Positions 48,501 to 61,346 are shown, numbered from the stretch's first letter. The stretch: 64,000 nucleotides of DNA from Brachionus manjavacas (GCA_019054805.1 JAHQIY010000009.1:434001-498000), one strand, 5' to 3'. Program-made: numbers and translations. The notes: a model not told the origin generated them from the sequence alone.

Positions 48501-51500
48501 AAGCTTTGGCTTGTTAAAATACCAGAGGCGGACAAAGAAATCAAAAGAAATTCTAATTTTTAAATTAATTTATCCATTTTTTCTTTATGAATTTATTTTG
48601 ATTTTATGATTTTGGATTGATGAAAAAATCAAATAAAAAAGGCTATTTTTTTTTACCGCCTGTTATTTAGTAAAATCTTTTTAACAAAGAATAAAAATCC
48701 TAAACTTTTTTGTTGTTACTTGGTTATTTCATAAAGTAAAATAAAATTTTAAATTCAAGTAAATCTCTAAATTGATTACCTAGACCGCGTTCTCTTTTGT
48801 AAACTATTTTGGCCTTCGATTTTGACTTGAAATCTTTGAGCAAAAATTTTTCACAATTTCTGTCTTTGAACTCGTACTCAAGTTCAAATTGATTCCATTT
48901 CAGATCATTAAGATTATTTTCCAGCAATAAATTATACTCAATTTCAATCGAGTCGTATTTTGACACATAATAAAGACTCATGTTGGCTGTTCGCTTGCAC
49001 AAACAAAGCTTAATGTCCAAATTATTGTCAAAATCGTTCACATCATAATAGTCCGGAGCATCATTGTAGGCAAAATTGGACCATGAGTGCCTAGGCTCCT
49101 TTAGGATTATTTTTTTGCGCAATTTCGAGCAACTGTCATACTGGGACCTGGTAAACTGGTCATTTAAATTGGTAAAGTAGACATTTTCGGGCTCATTTTC
49201 ATCATCAGCACCATCACCAAAATCAATCGATTTAAACCGAACCACAATGTACTGGTTGGGTTTGGCCACCAAACGGTACCTACACTTCAAAAAAGGCTCA
49301 TTTGTTTTGTAGAAAATGCTCGCCTTTGGATTTGTAAGCACCCCTTTTGTTCCAATGCCAGCATCTGCATTCAAATCGTAGACAAAATCACATAGGGTGT
49401 CGTTTTTATAATTTGACCAGTCGAAATTCAAATATTCGAAGCTTAGCTCAAAATCGCCAAGCTTTCTTTGCAGAGGTGCCATGCTGCTGAAATAACTAAC
49501 TACCAAGTCTTTATTGACGTCTAGGTCAGACAATTTTATCAAAAAATATTTCACTGTCAGCTGGTCAAAGGTTGATTTATTACAGAATTTCATCAATTCA
49601 AAATAAACTTTTTCATTTGACTTCAAAGAGTCGATGGAAAAAAAATTCTCTTCACAAGAGTCTCTAGCAGGCTCGAATTTGTTCAAATTGATGGCAATTG
49701 TGTTGAACATGGAACTTCTGATTAAGTATCTAAGAGTAAACTGGTCAGGCTGGTACTGATTGATATTGAATAGGTAGCTGATCTTAAATTGAGCGCTTTT
49801 GTCCTCTTGGTAAATTTTCTCCACATGACTTTCGTCCAACTCTATGGTACAAGATGCCATATCCGAATCGCATTCATTTATTTGCAGCTGTTCAATCAGC
49901 TTAAATGAGTTTAGTTCAGCTTGGTTCTTGAAGTCCAGTGTGATGAAAGAGTCGATTTTTTGCGAGTAGGTCTTGTCTGTGAGGATGTAAAATAGAAAGC
50001 CTGAGTTGGCAAAAATTCCATCTGTCGAGCTGGCAAACTCTAGGATGGCTGTTGGTTTGGAAGTGACTATTTTGGGCAAGCGACCCATGCCGCATATTTT
50101 TTTCACCAAAATCAAATTTTCCATAGAGTGATTGCTGGCCAGATAGACATTTAAATAGTCCGAACAGTCTTGCGAGTACCTTGGGCCCGGATCGCAGAAG
50201 TAGCTGGTCATAGGCTGGTGGTGGCCAAACGAGCTCTCAAAGTGACACAAAGCTGAATCTATCTGAATATTATCATTCAAAATGATCAATTTGTCACCGG
50301 GTTTGTTCTTGATGTTAAACTGACAGTGTTTGTTGCGTGAGTAAATTCCCGGATAGCCTTTGGTTGATAGGAGACAGGCATCAGTTGAATGCGAGCAGTC
50401 TTCAAATGTTTGAGTGCAAGTGCTTTTGTTTGATTTAGAGCCATAGTTAAATTTGGAAAGTGCAAAGGTGTTCTTTTTTCCGGCTTGCTGAAATTTTAGC
50501 TTGGAAAAAAGAAGCGGATCCAGCGACTCTTTTCTGTAAAATGATATCTCGAATTCAAACGAGTCTTGATTGTTGTGTAAATTAAAATATTTTAATTGTA
50601 CCACTTGGCTAAATGAATAAAAACTGTTTCCTAAGTTGTGTAAATCGCCGCAGAACTTTCCATTTTGGGTATCAGATGCCCAAATGTATTGGTCATTTTC
50701 TTTTGATTTTGTTGTCAAATCTTATTCAAAAGATGAAAAAAAAAATTAAATTTTTTGAAAAATATAAAAAATGAAATGTGTCAACAACAAAAAAATTTTC
50801 TGACAGACAAAATAGAGTATTTTCTTTCAAAAAAAGTCATAATTTAAAACAATTCTTGGGCTCAACTTGTTTATTTTCGATTTTAAAGCCTATTGAATTT
50901 TATGAACAAAATTAAAAAAAAAGAGAAATTTAGATTGAAATTTAAAAAGAATATCCCAATTTTTCAATTTTTTTAACCAAATATAAATTAAAATTTCACA
51001 ATTATTAAGATTAAACACGAAAAAATTAATTAAAGATTTACAAAGACAATTTACAATTTTATTTTTTTTCTACAATCTAAAAGAGCTTTAGCTCGTTAAA
51101 AATAAACAAATAAATGAATAAAAATAATATGATTAAGAGCTCAATTTTTGTTTGACAAAATTTAAAATTTGTATTATTGATTTAAATTTTCTAATAAAAA
51201 GTATCATTCTAAAAAGATAAGTGCCAATAAATTTAAAAAAAGTAGGATCCTATTAAATCTTTCAATTAATTTTGGGTAAAAAAAATGAAATGAAATTTAA
51301 ATTTCGATCAAAATTTTTCTTTTTAAAATTTCTTATTTTTGTTCATAAAATTCAATGAGCTTTATTATTGAAAATTTTAATTAAAAAAAAAAGCTTAACG
51401 ATTAAGTCAGATTTTGGCAAGAATAAGAAAGTAAGCCAAGAACCAAGGAGAAGAATACTGAAAAACTCCGAAAAAATTTTACCACCAAAATGCCATGACT

Positions 51501-54156
51501 CATTTTCTTTAATCTCCTAAACTTTGTCTGCTTCTTTGGGATCAATATTAATTAAAGCAATAATAGTCATTTTGGGCCTTTTGCAATATGTGACCATTAA
51601 TTCCTACTAAGTTACGGGATCAGAACTGATCATCTATTACGTTACCAGTAAATGTGATCAAAAAAGAATTGTATTAAAAAAAATTGGTTACACAATTTTT
51701 AAACTGGTCACATAAAATAAAGATAATGGTGAAAAAAAAGTTGATAATCGAGAAGTTTTCCGCAATACGAAAATATACGAAAAATGGATTAATTTTTTTA
51801 TGGTTTAAAATATAAAATAAAAAATCCTTGTTATCTATTTTAATAAATTGACTAACTTTAAAATCGACTAAAATTTTTTAATTGATTTTAGGACTTAAGT
51901 TTTTTAATTTTCATTTGAACAAACTAAGCTAATGTTCAAAAATATTTTTTTCTGTACCAAATTACCATAAATTAACCAGGAAGGAAACTAATTGACGAAC
52001 GACAGTTTTGTTATTGCTACAGTGTTCCTATAAAAAGTCCTTAATTAGTAAACTTACCTTAAATTTCAAAGTTTTTATTAGGATTTTTTTGGTCACATCT
52101 TTTGATAAATTTTTTAAAATTTTATTTTCTTCTTAATCTAAATTTTTTGATCACATATTTTAGACCCGTTTTTTTTTCACATATTAATCATTTGCTTAGC
52201 TATTAAACGAGTTCATTTTTTTAGTTTGTATATTTTTAATAACTTCATTTTTTAATAGAAAAGTATTGTTTATACAGTAATAAACAATCAAAAGATTATA
52301 ATTTTTAAATTTATTTTATTTATCTGAATAGAAATGACTGAATCTTTTTAATCTACTTTTAAAATCATAAATCTCAAATATATTTGAAATTTTGTAAAAA
52401 ATATGTTTTAAAAAATTTAATAGAAAAAAATTAAAAAATACCTTTTTTTACCGGAATCTTCTCTGTAACCAATCCATAATTAATAAAATCAAACTTATCC
52501 AAGTCCGCTTCTTCGATTTCGATCCATGAGGACAGGCATTTCTTTGAAATCAGATCAAATTTACCAACAGAAAATTTTCGAATTCGTATACCAGTAATCA
52601 TATTGGGATTTAGGTTTATAATTCTAGAAAAATATTCTTATTAATTAAGTGTCGATTAATCGGTACTTTATCATTAGATAGAACTATTTTTTTTTGATAT
52701 AAAAACTTCTCTTCTTTAATATTATCAATTATTTACTAAAATATAATAGGAGTAGTATAATCAAATCATGAATCATCAGAATACACTAAGTATTCTAAGT
52801 ATACTAAGTAAAAAATTATTTTTAAAAATAAGCTGAATCTGATATTAATTTTACATTTATTTATTTTTTTTATTTAATTTGGTATTTGAGCCATGCGGAA
52901 AATGTGACAAAATGTATACATATTTTTTAATCAGTGGTATCATGCCGATTTTGAGAACATCGATAGATGATCAGGTTATCTTTTGATTTTTTTCAATTTA
53001 AGATTATGAAAATTGAAGTGTAAATTGACGATTGTGACAAAATGAAAAAAAGTTCATTATTTAACTTTCAAAAGTTTCATCTTTTTTCTTTAAATGCCAT
53101 AGCGTTTTTATTTTGAAAACATTCAAAAATTTAAAATTTTTTTTCTTCCAAAACGTAAAGTTTTAACTCATTGTAAACACAATTAATTGTCTGATCTATA
53201 GGGAACTTATGAGGAATGAAGGAGAAATTTGATCAAAAATAAAAATATTTAATTCTTGTCCAATTTATTGATCTACCTTTTATAATACCACTGGGTTTCA
53301 AATATGAAAGCGTCTGATTACATTTTTTGTCTGACCATAGTTTTTTTATTTATAAAATGCTATTATACTTAACTTGCATTCAAATATAAAATATTTTATT
53401 TCATAGTCAGAAAATGTGAGCGCCAAGGTATCAAGTCATTAAGAATCAAAAGCATAGAAAAAGTAGAAAAAAAGCAATTTATAATCAACAGAATCTCAAA
53501 AAAAGAATAAATACAATTTCGAAGAATTATTAAAACTATTCAATTTGACGAGTGAAATAAAAAAAAAATAATAAAAATCAGAAAACTAAATTTGTCAAGA
53601 ATATTTAAAAAAAATGCTAATCAACACAAAAAAATTTTCTTTTTCTTTACTTAAAGCGTTCTTAATTTTTTTCTGTCTAATTTAACATTCATTTTTGTTT
53701 AAAAAAATGAAATTATATGATTTTCACATTTCAATAGAATTATTTTTAATGAGAAGTTAAAAAAAATAATCTAATGATAAATAATTAATGGTCTTAAAAT
53801 TTTACTTATAATAGCAATTTGTGACCATATCTGGACTTGGAACCAACAACCGACTTTTTTCTTTGTTGGTAAATGTTTTGTTGCACCCTTTGATAAAAAG
53901 AGTAAATTTTTTTAAAGCCATTTTTCATAAAGTGTTTACAGTTGCACTCAGCTTCGTCGGACTTGTCAGCGCAATCTTGATATCCGTCACATACTTTCTG
54001 CTTACTGATACATTTGAAATGTGTCTTGCACTTAAATTCTACATCATCGGTACAATTTAGATTCCTCTTTGGTTTAATTTTCAGTTCTTGAGTCCGGGTG
54101 GTATTAAGTAAAAATATAAAAACTGGTATAAAAGCAATGCAATTAAGGCTCAACAT
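45513..54156 (-). CDS. CUB and LDLa multidomain type I membrane protein
   Basis: Model: complement(join(45513..45730,45775..46626,48780..50720,52442..52623,53168..53205,53887..54156)), 1166 aa; introns 44, 2153, 1721, 544 and 681 bp, all GT-AG and in phase. Residues 1-23 are a signal peptide. Residues 35-71 are an LDL-receptor class A domain with six Cys and the DCADKSDEAE calcium cage. CUB1 starts at Cys73 and runs across four exons (FPIDQTINCVY, IRIRKFSVGKFDL, SSWIEIEE, FCGDL). CUB2 has GYPGIYSRNKHCQF and ends in GFLFYIL. Two weaker CUB-like regions follow, then a CUB-like unit starting at about NFHCKFNV. A second LDLa (CDFKCY...CIYNGLDEANC), one transmembrane helix (RTIFIILCSIFTFTMTVLF) and a ~45-residue basic tail complete it. 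Domain order recalls insect Culd and the Neto-type co-receptors, so a co-receptor or trafficking role is inferred. The weakest junction is the 38-bp exon 2. Confidence 0.85.
46690..46960 (+). repeat. LINE 3' UTR fragment in intron
   Basis: Starts with TTGTGTAATTGCT and continues CTATTTCTT..TTTTCTGAACT. This matches 24530-24600 of the LINE at 22.8-24.7 kb in order. It lies antisense to the host gene. Confidence 0.55.
47930..48222 (-). pseudogene. Merlin / ISXO2-like (IS1595-type) DDE transposase fragment
   Basis: The minus strand reads VPDRKAETLPRIIYERVEKG, then TTMVSDSWSSYEKFKDLKYN, one in-frame stop, VNHKFHFVSPEFGAHSNKIE and GLWKWL. This is the hallmark of the ISXO2-like DDE domain: the SD.W..Y second acidic motif and N.IEGLW third motif. 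The first catalytic Asp and the N-terminal zinc-binding part are missing or degraded beyond 48222. It lies sense with the CUB/LDLa gene inside its intron and is not functional. Confidence 0.8.
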
Positions 54157-55424
54157 TAGACGATTCGGATAAAAGTTTTCATCACTTAATCGATATTCAG
54201 TCTAAAAATGAATTTAAATTTTTTTTTTATAATTCAATTAATTAATTAATTAAAAATAAATAAATTAAAAAAATTATTCATTTAAATCAAAATTGAATTA
54301 TATTTAAAATTAATTTTTAAATCTTTAACTCCATATTTTTTTCTATAATTATTTGATTGACTAATTAATTAATAACAAATAAAAAAATTAAAAAAATTTC
54401 TCCAGAATTTTGATTTTGAAAATTAATTTTTTTCAAAAAAATGGGCAAAATTTGTTTCTTTTTTATGTTGGTGGCATAATGGGCTCTAAGTTTGCGGAAA
54501 GAAAAAATAATTTATAACTATTAATTTCGTACAAACCGCCCCGGGGTTTTAAAGAATCAAAATTCGAAATTAGAATCAATTCATGAGTTTTAATTCAATA
54601 GGAAAAATTAGACCGAAAATCGATTTGCTAAATTTGTTATTCAAAGTGTTGATTTCAAAATTGTGAACACTAGCGCAAATGATACCAAATCGATTTGAGG
54701 CTCTGAGACAAAAAGATTACTAGAAAATTTAATCGAATATATTAAGTATGGGCTCTAATTACGACTTTTCTCAAAATTAATATTAAACAATTAAATACTG
54801 ATTGTATCTGTCTACGCTTCTACAATTTTAAGTTCTGAAGAAGCAAATGCTTTGAACAAAAAATAAATTCTCGAATTCTTACGCCTCTCAGGACTTTTAA
54901 CTTTGATAAAATTGTCCTCTTAAGTTAAAGAAATTTACAACTCTTAATGAATAAATGTGACAATAAGAAGATTCTAAATTATTTAACAAACACTACGAAA
55001 TTTTAATGAAATTATGTGGAAATTTAAAAAAAGATTAAAATAATAAGAATATTAAATGTCAAAAAAATCGCTAGAAACATATGAAAATTTTTGAAATTAC
55101 ATTACCAAATTACTGTAAATTAGACACTTATATTTAGGCAAATTGAAGTTTGAGATAAAAATTTAAAATTTAATAATTTTTTAAAATGATAGAAAAAAAA
55201 TTATTTTTTTTCTGGTCTTAATTAAAAACTTCACTTGATGTGCAATTAATTTTCATACATAAATTTTAAAAAATTCCTTCTTATTGAACTTTAATAGGTT
55301 TAAATTTTTTAATTGATTTTGATCAAACCTTTTATTGAAAAAAAATTTGATGTTTAAATTTTATAATTTTTTTAAGTGAAAAAAATAGAAAAAAAGAATT
55401 GCATATTTAATGAATTTTTAAAAA
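54157..55424. other. Intergenic between CUB/LDLa gene and right part
   Basis: No gene. A segment at about 54790-54905 (ATTGTATCTGTCTACGCT..., TACGCCTCTCAGGACTT) recurs in diverged form at 57420-57530 (ATTGCATTTGTCTACGCT..., GTAGGCCTCTCAAGACTT). Further traces of the second half lie near 57785 and 57935. Confidence 0.45.
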
Positions 55425-55490
55425 ACTACATCTAGTCTCGCTCCACAGGTCTTCTGCTGTAGCTTATTATTATTATTATTATTAAAATTT
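55425..55490 (+). repeat. Solo LINE 3' tail
   Basis: CTAGTCTCGCTCCACAGG then TCTTCTGCTGTAGC and (TTA)n. Same layout as the tail at about 9875-9915. Confidence 0.5.
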
Positions 55491-55629
55491 TTTATTTATC
55501 TATATGTAAATTTTGAACATTTTTTTTATATCAATTTTTACGTCGCCTTTTGGTGTTTTACTCGAATTGAATAAATAAATAAAAAAATATTGTTCTTATT
55601 TTTATTACTATTTTTTAATAATTTAATTA

Positions 55630-56074
55630 TGACTGAATCATCAAAAATTTTTGTTGCTCCAAACAACCAAAATAACGAAGATTCACTGTGCGGTCCTGAA
55701 GAAATTTAGCAGCAAGAGGGAAAACTAGAAAATTTATATCTATTTTTTATTTATTTCAAATTCAAAGAAATGCAGACCTGGAACATATGAGAGAGCACTA
55801 GTGGTTCAACCTTCTGAACGTCAAGACACAAAAATATTGATGGTAAAATTGATGAATATTTTGAATTATTTTTTGACCATGATGATGATGTCGCTGCAAT
55901 TGTTTTAGTTAATATTGAAAATATTGAACCGACGGTAGACAGAAAAAAGGTAGACCGGTTGGCTCAAAAAACAAAAGATCAGTCAATCGTTACAGATGCT
56001 CAAAAAGACCTAAATAAAAAAACTGACTTATCTTTTTTATATCATTTTCTGATTTCTAATACAAAAATTTGTTA
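55630..56074 (+). pseudogene. Degenerate coding-like stretch, unknown
   Basis: An ATG frame at 55630 (TESSKIFVAPNNQNNEDSLC) stops after 26 codons. From about 55830 another frame is open for about 80 codons (KIDEYFELFFDHDDDVAAIV...). It looks like decayed coding sequence, probably of a transposon or duplicated gene, but no family is recognised. Confidence 0.25.
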
Positions 56075-56315
56075 AATATCACTTATATTAGATAAATGAA
56101 TTTTTAAAGAAAAGAATAGAATAAAATAAAAATATTCCTATAGCAAAGAATTAAAGTAAAAATTAGAAAATAAATAAAAGGTTTCAAAGTTATCCATTGT
56201 GAGCTTAAGCTCCGTCAGTAAAAAAATTAGGCTAATAAAAAGTAAAAATTAAAAAATAAGGCTAAGTTTAATAATTTTTTTTTCCTAAGCTCATAATTCT
56301 CCTCCATTGTTCAGT

Positions 56316-56395
56316 GCCAATGGTTGCAGATAGCTCCGATCTAACTAATGGTATCGATTGTTTATGTTATGGAATTAAAGTTTTATTTGGATCCC
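56316..56395 (+). pseudogene. Broken extra copy of the glycoprotein's last exon
   Basis: About 65 bases match 58555-58620 almost perfectly (TTCAGTGCCAATGGTTGCAG, then GATAGCT and GGTATCGATTGTTTATGTTA). A two-base insertion creates an in-frame TAA in the middle, and the copy lacks an AG acceptor directly before it (TTG instead of TAG). No copy of the first exon was found nearby. Confidence 0.8.
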
Positions 56396-58037
56396 ATATA
56401 TTTAAAATTTATAAATCTTAAAACGGACTCTGGTTATTCTAGTCTTTAAATTCTAAAAATTATTAATTAATTTTATAAAATTAAAAAAAAAATTTAAATC
56501 AATAAATATACATTTACACAATTAAAAAAACTATTTTTTATTCTAAAAAGATTAAATTTTTCACCAGACATGAACAACAGGGCAAGAATTTATTAATTTT
56601 TTTAATAAACGTCAATTTTGGCGGTGTAAAAATAATTTAAACTTGTTTAAAAAATTTTAAATAGTTGATTTAATTTTCAATTTAAAAATTAATTCATTAT
56701 CATGGCTTAAATCCCAGGTATTTGAAAAACTCTGAGAAAAAAATACAAATCTAGACAAAGAAAGTTTTCAAAGTCATGTCGTAACTGGCATCTTATACAT
56801 TAAAATAAAATATTAAATTTGTTGATTACTTTCGAAAAAAAATTCAAAAATTAATTCGTCTCTTTATAGAATTTAATAGAAATGTAATTTAGAAATTAGC
56901 TGAATTCAACAAACTTGAATTTCTCCAAAATTTAAAATAATTAAAACTTATAAATTTTTTATTCGAGAAATTTGATATCTTAATGCTGTAAGAGAGTCGT
57001 TCTAACTTCAAGCAGCGACCATATGAATACTTTATCAAATAATTTTAAGAAACCAGAATTAAATTTTTTTTAGCTTTTTTTCTAAACCCTTGACTAATTT
57101 ACTTTAAAAAAATAAATTAGTTCAAAACAAAAAACAAATTTAATATCCGAGATACAAAGAGAACAAAAAAAGTAAAATAACAGATTATTACTATAAAAAT
57201 GGACAATTTTATTAATTGAAAAAAGTTAAATTTAAAAAAAAAATTTCGAAAAAAAAACAAGTACAAAACGATCTCTAATGATTCTACAAAATCCAATTAA
57301 TTTTTAAATTGAAAATCAACTATCCAGAAAAAAATGCTATTATATCTAAAGTAAATTTGTTTAATTTCAAAAAAAAATTAACAAAACGAAAAATTGATTT
57401 TTTGATTTGTATTAATAATAATATTTAAATATTGATTGCATTTGTCTACGCTACTTAATTTAAATTCTACAAATGTTTGATCTACAAAATTGCGGGATAT
57501 CGTAGGCCTCTCAAGACTTAATGACTTGAGTTGCTCTAAATCGTAATTAAACATTTTCGGATCATAGCCCTTGTTTGATTAAAATTCTAGCTAATGATAC
57601 AAAAAACAACTTACAAAAAAAAACATATTTTTTGATAATATTCAGATTAATTTTTTAATCCAAGAGCTTTGTGCTTGGTTTTGCGCTGTTTTTGCTCCAA
57701 GTTTATGACAAATAAGAAGAGCATAGATCCTTGAAATACTTAATCAAAAAAACCAAATAATGTCACGCAAGACTCCAATACTCTTACGGTTGTCCAAGAT
57801 TAAGCAATGAGCTTAATTATCTAAATTCCTTTTGAATAACAAAAAAAACTTTCTAATTGAATAAACAAAATTTCTCAAACTCAATTTAGTCAATGTGTGT
57901 CTAAACGAACAACAAAAAACAAAGCCAAGAATTCTCTTAGGCCTCTATCTTGAATATATATCTATCTTAAATATATATATCTTTGAATCACTTAAGAATA
58001 AAACTAGACTAGGTGAAAATTTATTTTTTTAGCCAAG
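56396..58037. other. Intergenic upstream of the glycoprotein gene
   Basis: AT-rich; diverged repeats at 57420-57530, 57770 and 57930 (see 54157-55424). A TATATATATATC run at 57956-57982 and a TTTTTTTAG just before the start codon could be promoter and splice-acceptor elements of the next gene. Confidence 0.4.
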
Positions 58038-58630
58038 ATGAAAAAAGTTCTAATTGTACATTTGATTTTGAGCTTGGCTCTGGGTCTGAGGTGCTCGACC
58101 ATAGCCGTGTTGGACCTGTCCGCAGTGACACCCTACACTATTATCAATCAAACAAACATGACAGTCTATGACAACGAAACAGTGTCTGACACTGACTCAC
58201 AAGATCTGCAGCCTGTGATTCCAAGCTATTTTAATGATGCACAAATGGAACAAAATGTGAGCGAAATTTTGCCCGAGCTGGCCAATTCTACCAACCACAC
58301 TTCTGCGGTAATTTCAAATTACGTCGAAGTCTTTGTCTTCAATGAAGGCCTGACTCAGAACACTACTAGAAAGCTTGCTTCGGAAACAACTCGCAGCCAG
58401 CTTTTCCTAGTCACGCCAGATGAGAATAGTACCAATGACAGCTTTGCAGCATTCAACATCTCAATATATGAGAACACATTCAACTTTTCGGCATCATCCA
58501 CAAGTAAACTTATCTAAAAAGCTCTTTTCGAAATTAATATGTTGTATTATTAGTTCAGTGCCAATGGTTGCAGATAGCTGCGATACTAATGGTATCGATT
58601 GTTTATGTTATGGAATCAATTTTAGCTTAA
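58038..58630 (+). CDS. Small heavily N-glycosylated surface protein
   Basis: Model: join(58038..58503,58554..58630), 180 aa, with a 50-bp intron (GTAAAC...TATTAG). Residues 1-17 are a signal peptide. The mature part has about eleven N-x-S/T sequons within 140 residues, is Ser/Thr-rich and has almost no Cys, as in mucin-like or densely glycosylated ectodomains. The short last exon encodes a hydrophobic C-terminus (WLQIAAILMVSIVYVMESIL) with nothing charged after it. That suits a GPI-anchor signal or a C-terminal membrane anchor. I do not recognise a family. A coat or mating/recognition glycoprotein is possible but is inference. If the intron is retained the protein stops four codons past the donor and would be secreted, so retention could switch anchored and soluble forms. 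AAG ATG sits just after a TTTTTTTAG, so a 5' UTR intron may precede it. Confidence 0.75.
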
Positions 58631-61339
58631 TTGTTCCATAATGTTGTTTATCTTATAATTAAAAATCTCGAACAAGGCAACTAGCTATCCAGCCTTGTTG
58701 AGTTTTATTTAATTTAAGACTAAGTGCTTGCTGATTTCCTAAATTTTGTCAAGACTTTCAATAGCATCAAGGAAATTTTATGAGAATTATTTTTATTTAA
58801 ATAAAACTTATTTAAATTAATACATATTTTTTCTATGCATCAATTTCGACTTTAATTTGCATAAAGTGGAAGTGAATATGTCGAGCTAACAAAAAATGTC
58901 CAAATAGATTTTGATTTAGCTTTTAGACTAAATCTCTTGTTTATTGTTTCCAAGTGATAGAAATCTTAATCAATTTCGGATAAATTTGAAATCTAAAACT
59001 TTTTTTTCTTTTTCATTTTTCTATTTGACTTAGGAAATTTAATAGTATGAATAATTGTGTTGAAATTTGAGAATTTTTTCTTCCCCGTGGTCTTACTTTT
59101 AGCTTTCTGGCGTTCAAAGTCAATAATCCTAATGCGTTTTTGTATCACTGTTTAATTAATGAGATTATGCAACCACAAGTTTAAGTCCGATCGTTCCGAT
59201 TACGAAATTAATAGATTCCATTTTTAATTTAAATTTTTTGGCAAAAATAAAAGTCTAATCAAAAATTCTTGTTTTGGGATTGAATCAAATTTTCTAATTA
59301 AGTTTCATTTCTACCAGTGATATTTTTGTGGATTTTTGGGTATTTGTCTCAGAATAAATACCATGGGCTTTTTTCAAATTGCAATTTATTTAAATTGGTA
59401 AATAGAATAAATCTAAATTTACTTAATACAAAAAAAATTGATTCTATAATTTGTTTTAGCAAAGCTGGGGACATTTTTTGAAAATTTTTTAAATTCAAAT
59501 CTTAAGAAATAATAAAAAGACTAAACTATTTGAACAAACTTTCTCTTGATTTTACTGACTTCGAAGTGATTTCTAATCAATAAGACAATTTTTTATAAAT
59601 TAAAACAAATAAGCCAAAAAAATTCTCAAATTGAAAATAAATTTTATTTATTCTTTATATTTATCTATTAATTGTATTAGAGGAAATAAAATAATAAACT
59701 GCTTCTGAGCATATTTTTACTAAATTAACCACCAAACTAATTTGTTTTAGATTAAAAAATATATAGAGTCTTCAAATAATTTAAGCCTCAAGTATTTTAC
59801 GAGGTCTAAATGACACTTTTAAAACGATCACTTTATTTTTATTAAAAAACAATTTTGGGAAAACCTGAATGACAATAGCCATCGTTTGAATTGATTTTTA
59901 AAAAATTTTATTAATCGAATAATAATTCATACGAAAAAAAATTCTAATTTTAAAAATTAAATTATTTACAAGATATAAAATAAGTTGCTGGGGTGCAATA
60001 CTTGGATCTTTCGTGGTAGAGGTCGAGTCGAGTAAAATGATTATATTCTCATTAATCAATTTAAATTGAATATTTAAAAATATCCAAAGAATAAACAAAT
60101 TTTTTCATACGTCTTAATCATTTTATTAGTTTTATATTAAATTGTTAATCCATGTTTATGTTAATCATGAGATTAAGCAAAAAATTTAATTAAAAGATTT
60201 GATTTTTTTTTCATTCCATCCTTTATTTGTATTATAATAATATATAATATTTACTTAGCTCTAAGATGCTTTTTTTGTAAATTTTCTTATCCTAAGAACA
60301 TTTTTAGAATGATATGTGATTTTTCATTTTACAAATCAATTCTCCTATTCTTCAATATACTTTTTATTTAAGACAATTTTTAATTGACTAAAAAAATTAT
60401 TTTTGAGAGAATGATTCATCTTTTCATAAAAATTTTCAGGACGAAGCGAATATTTATTAAAAAACTTCACAATTATGGTTGTTAATGAAATGTCAAATTT
60501 TAAAATGCTGTCAGGCAATTCCTCAAAAAGAGACAAATGAGATTTTTTCAACGAAAATTTATCTAATTATTTTAGTTTTCCAGTAAAAATATGTCACAAA
60601 ATATAAGACTCGTAAAATAGAATTAAAATAATTATGATTTTGATTCTAAAAAACATTAAAGATTGTAAAAATTGATGTCATTGAACTTTATTCCGCATGA
60701 AAGAGTCCAATTTAAATTGAAAATATTTTTTTATTAAATAATTATAATTTTCTGATTTATTTTTTTATTAAATCATTATCCTTTGATTTTATTTTTAAAA
60801 CCCAATTTTAATATCTGATAATAAACAAAGCAAATTGCTTTTTCCAATTATTCAATCTGATTAAAATTATGCTTTATTTTGATTTATTTTTGAAGGGATA
60901 TTTTCGAGGAAAAATTCATGAGAAATTTGAAAATCTATTTAAAAATATCTTTTCAATTAATTTTGATAAGCATAAATTTTAAAACATGACACCTTTTTTG
61001 AATATTTTTTTTTTTTGAGTTTTGGAATTTGTGTCCAAGTTTTAAGCTTTCAAGTTTTCAACCCTCTTAGTCATAATTTTTTAATGTTTTTTGGATTTAA
61101 AATGGCAATTCAATTCATATAATCTTTATTTCATTTAATCCTTTTTTAGATTTATCTTGGAAATTATTTAGCTGATAATAAAAGAAGATGTGTCAAAAAT
61201 AGACAAAGTGCTCAAATATTTTAATTAAAAAATTATTTATTTAAAAAGAATATGCGTTTAGATATAGATTGATTTTTTTTCACAAAATATAAATGTATAC
61301 TTTATAAAAAGATAAACTTTTTATCTTTTAATATAATAT
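58631..61339. other. Intergenic, no gene seen
   Basis: AT-rich; two short minus-strand frames (59898-60098, 60345-60551) have no recognisable features. Confidence 0.45.
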
Positions 61340-61346
61340 CTGTGAT

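Larger units (their letters stand above)
46627..48779 (-). other. Large intron hosting transposon relics
   Basis: Joins ...RERGLG to VQSELLEF in phase 1 (donor GTAATC, acceptor AATTGAAG). It contains a LINE 3' tail and a Merlin transposase relic. A patch with repeated CCGGTC/GACCGG words at 47355-47475 may be part of another element. Confidence 0.75.

Noticed and set aside
53806-54156. Stand-alone 116-aa secreted LDLa protein
   Set aside because: Possible by the open frame alone. But the donor at 53885-53886 joins, through a 38-bp exon, to a complete CUB domain with all phases consistent. The spliced model is preferred, and the short form is kept only as a refuting alternative.
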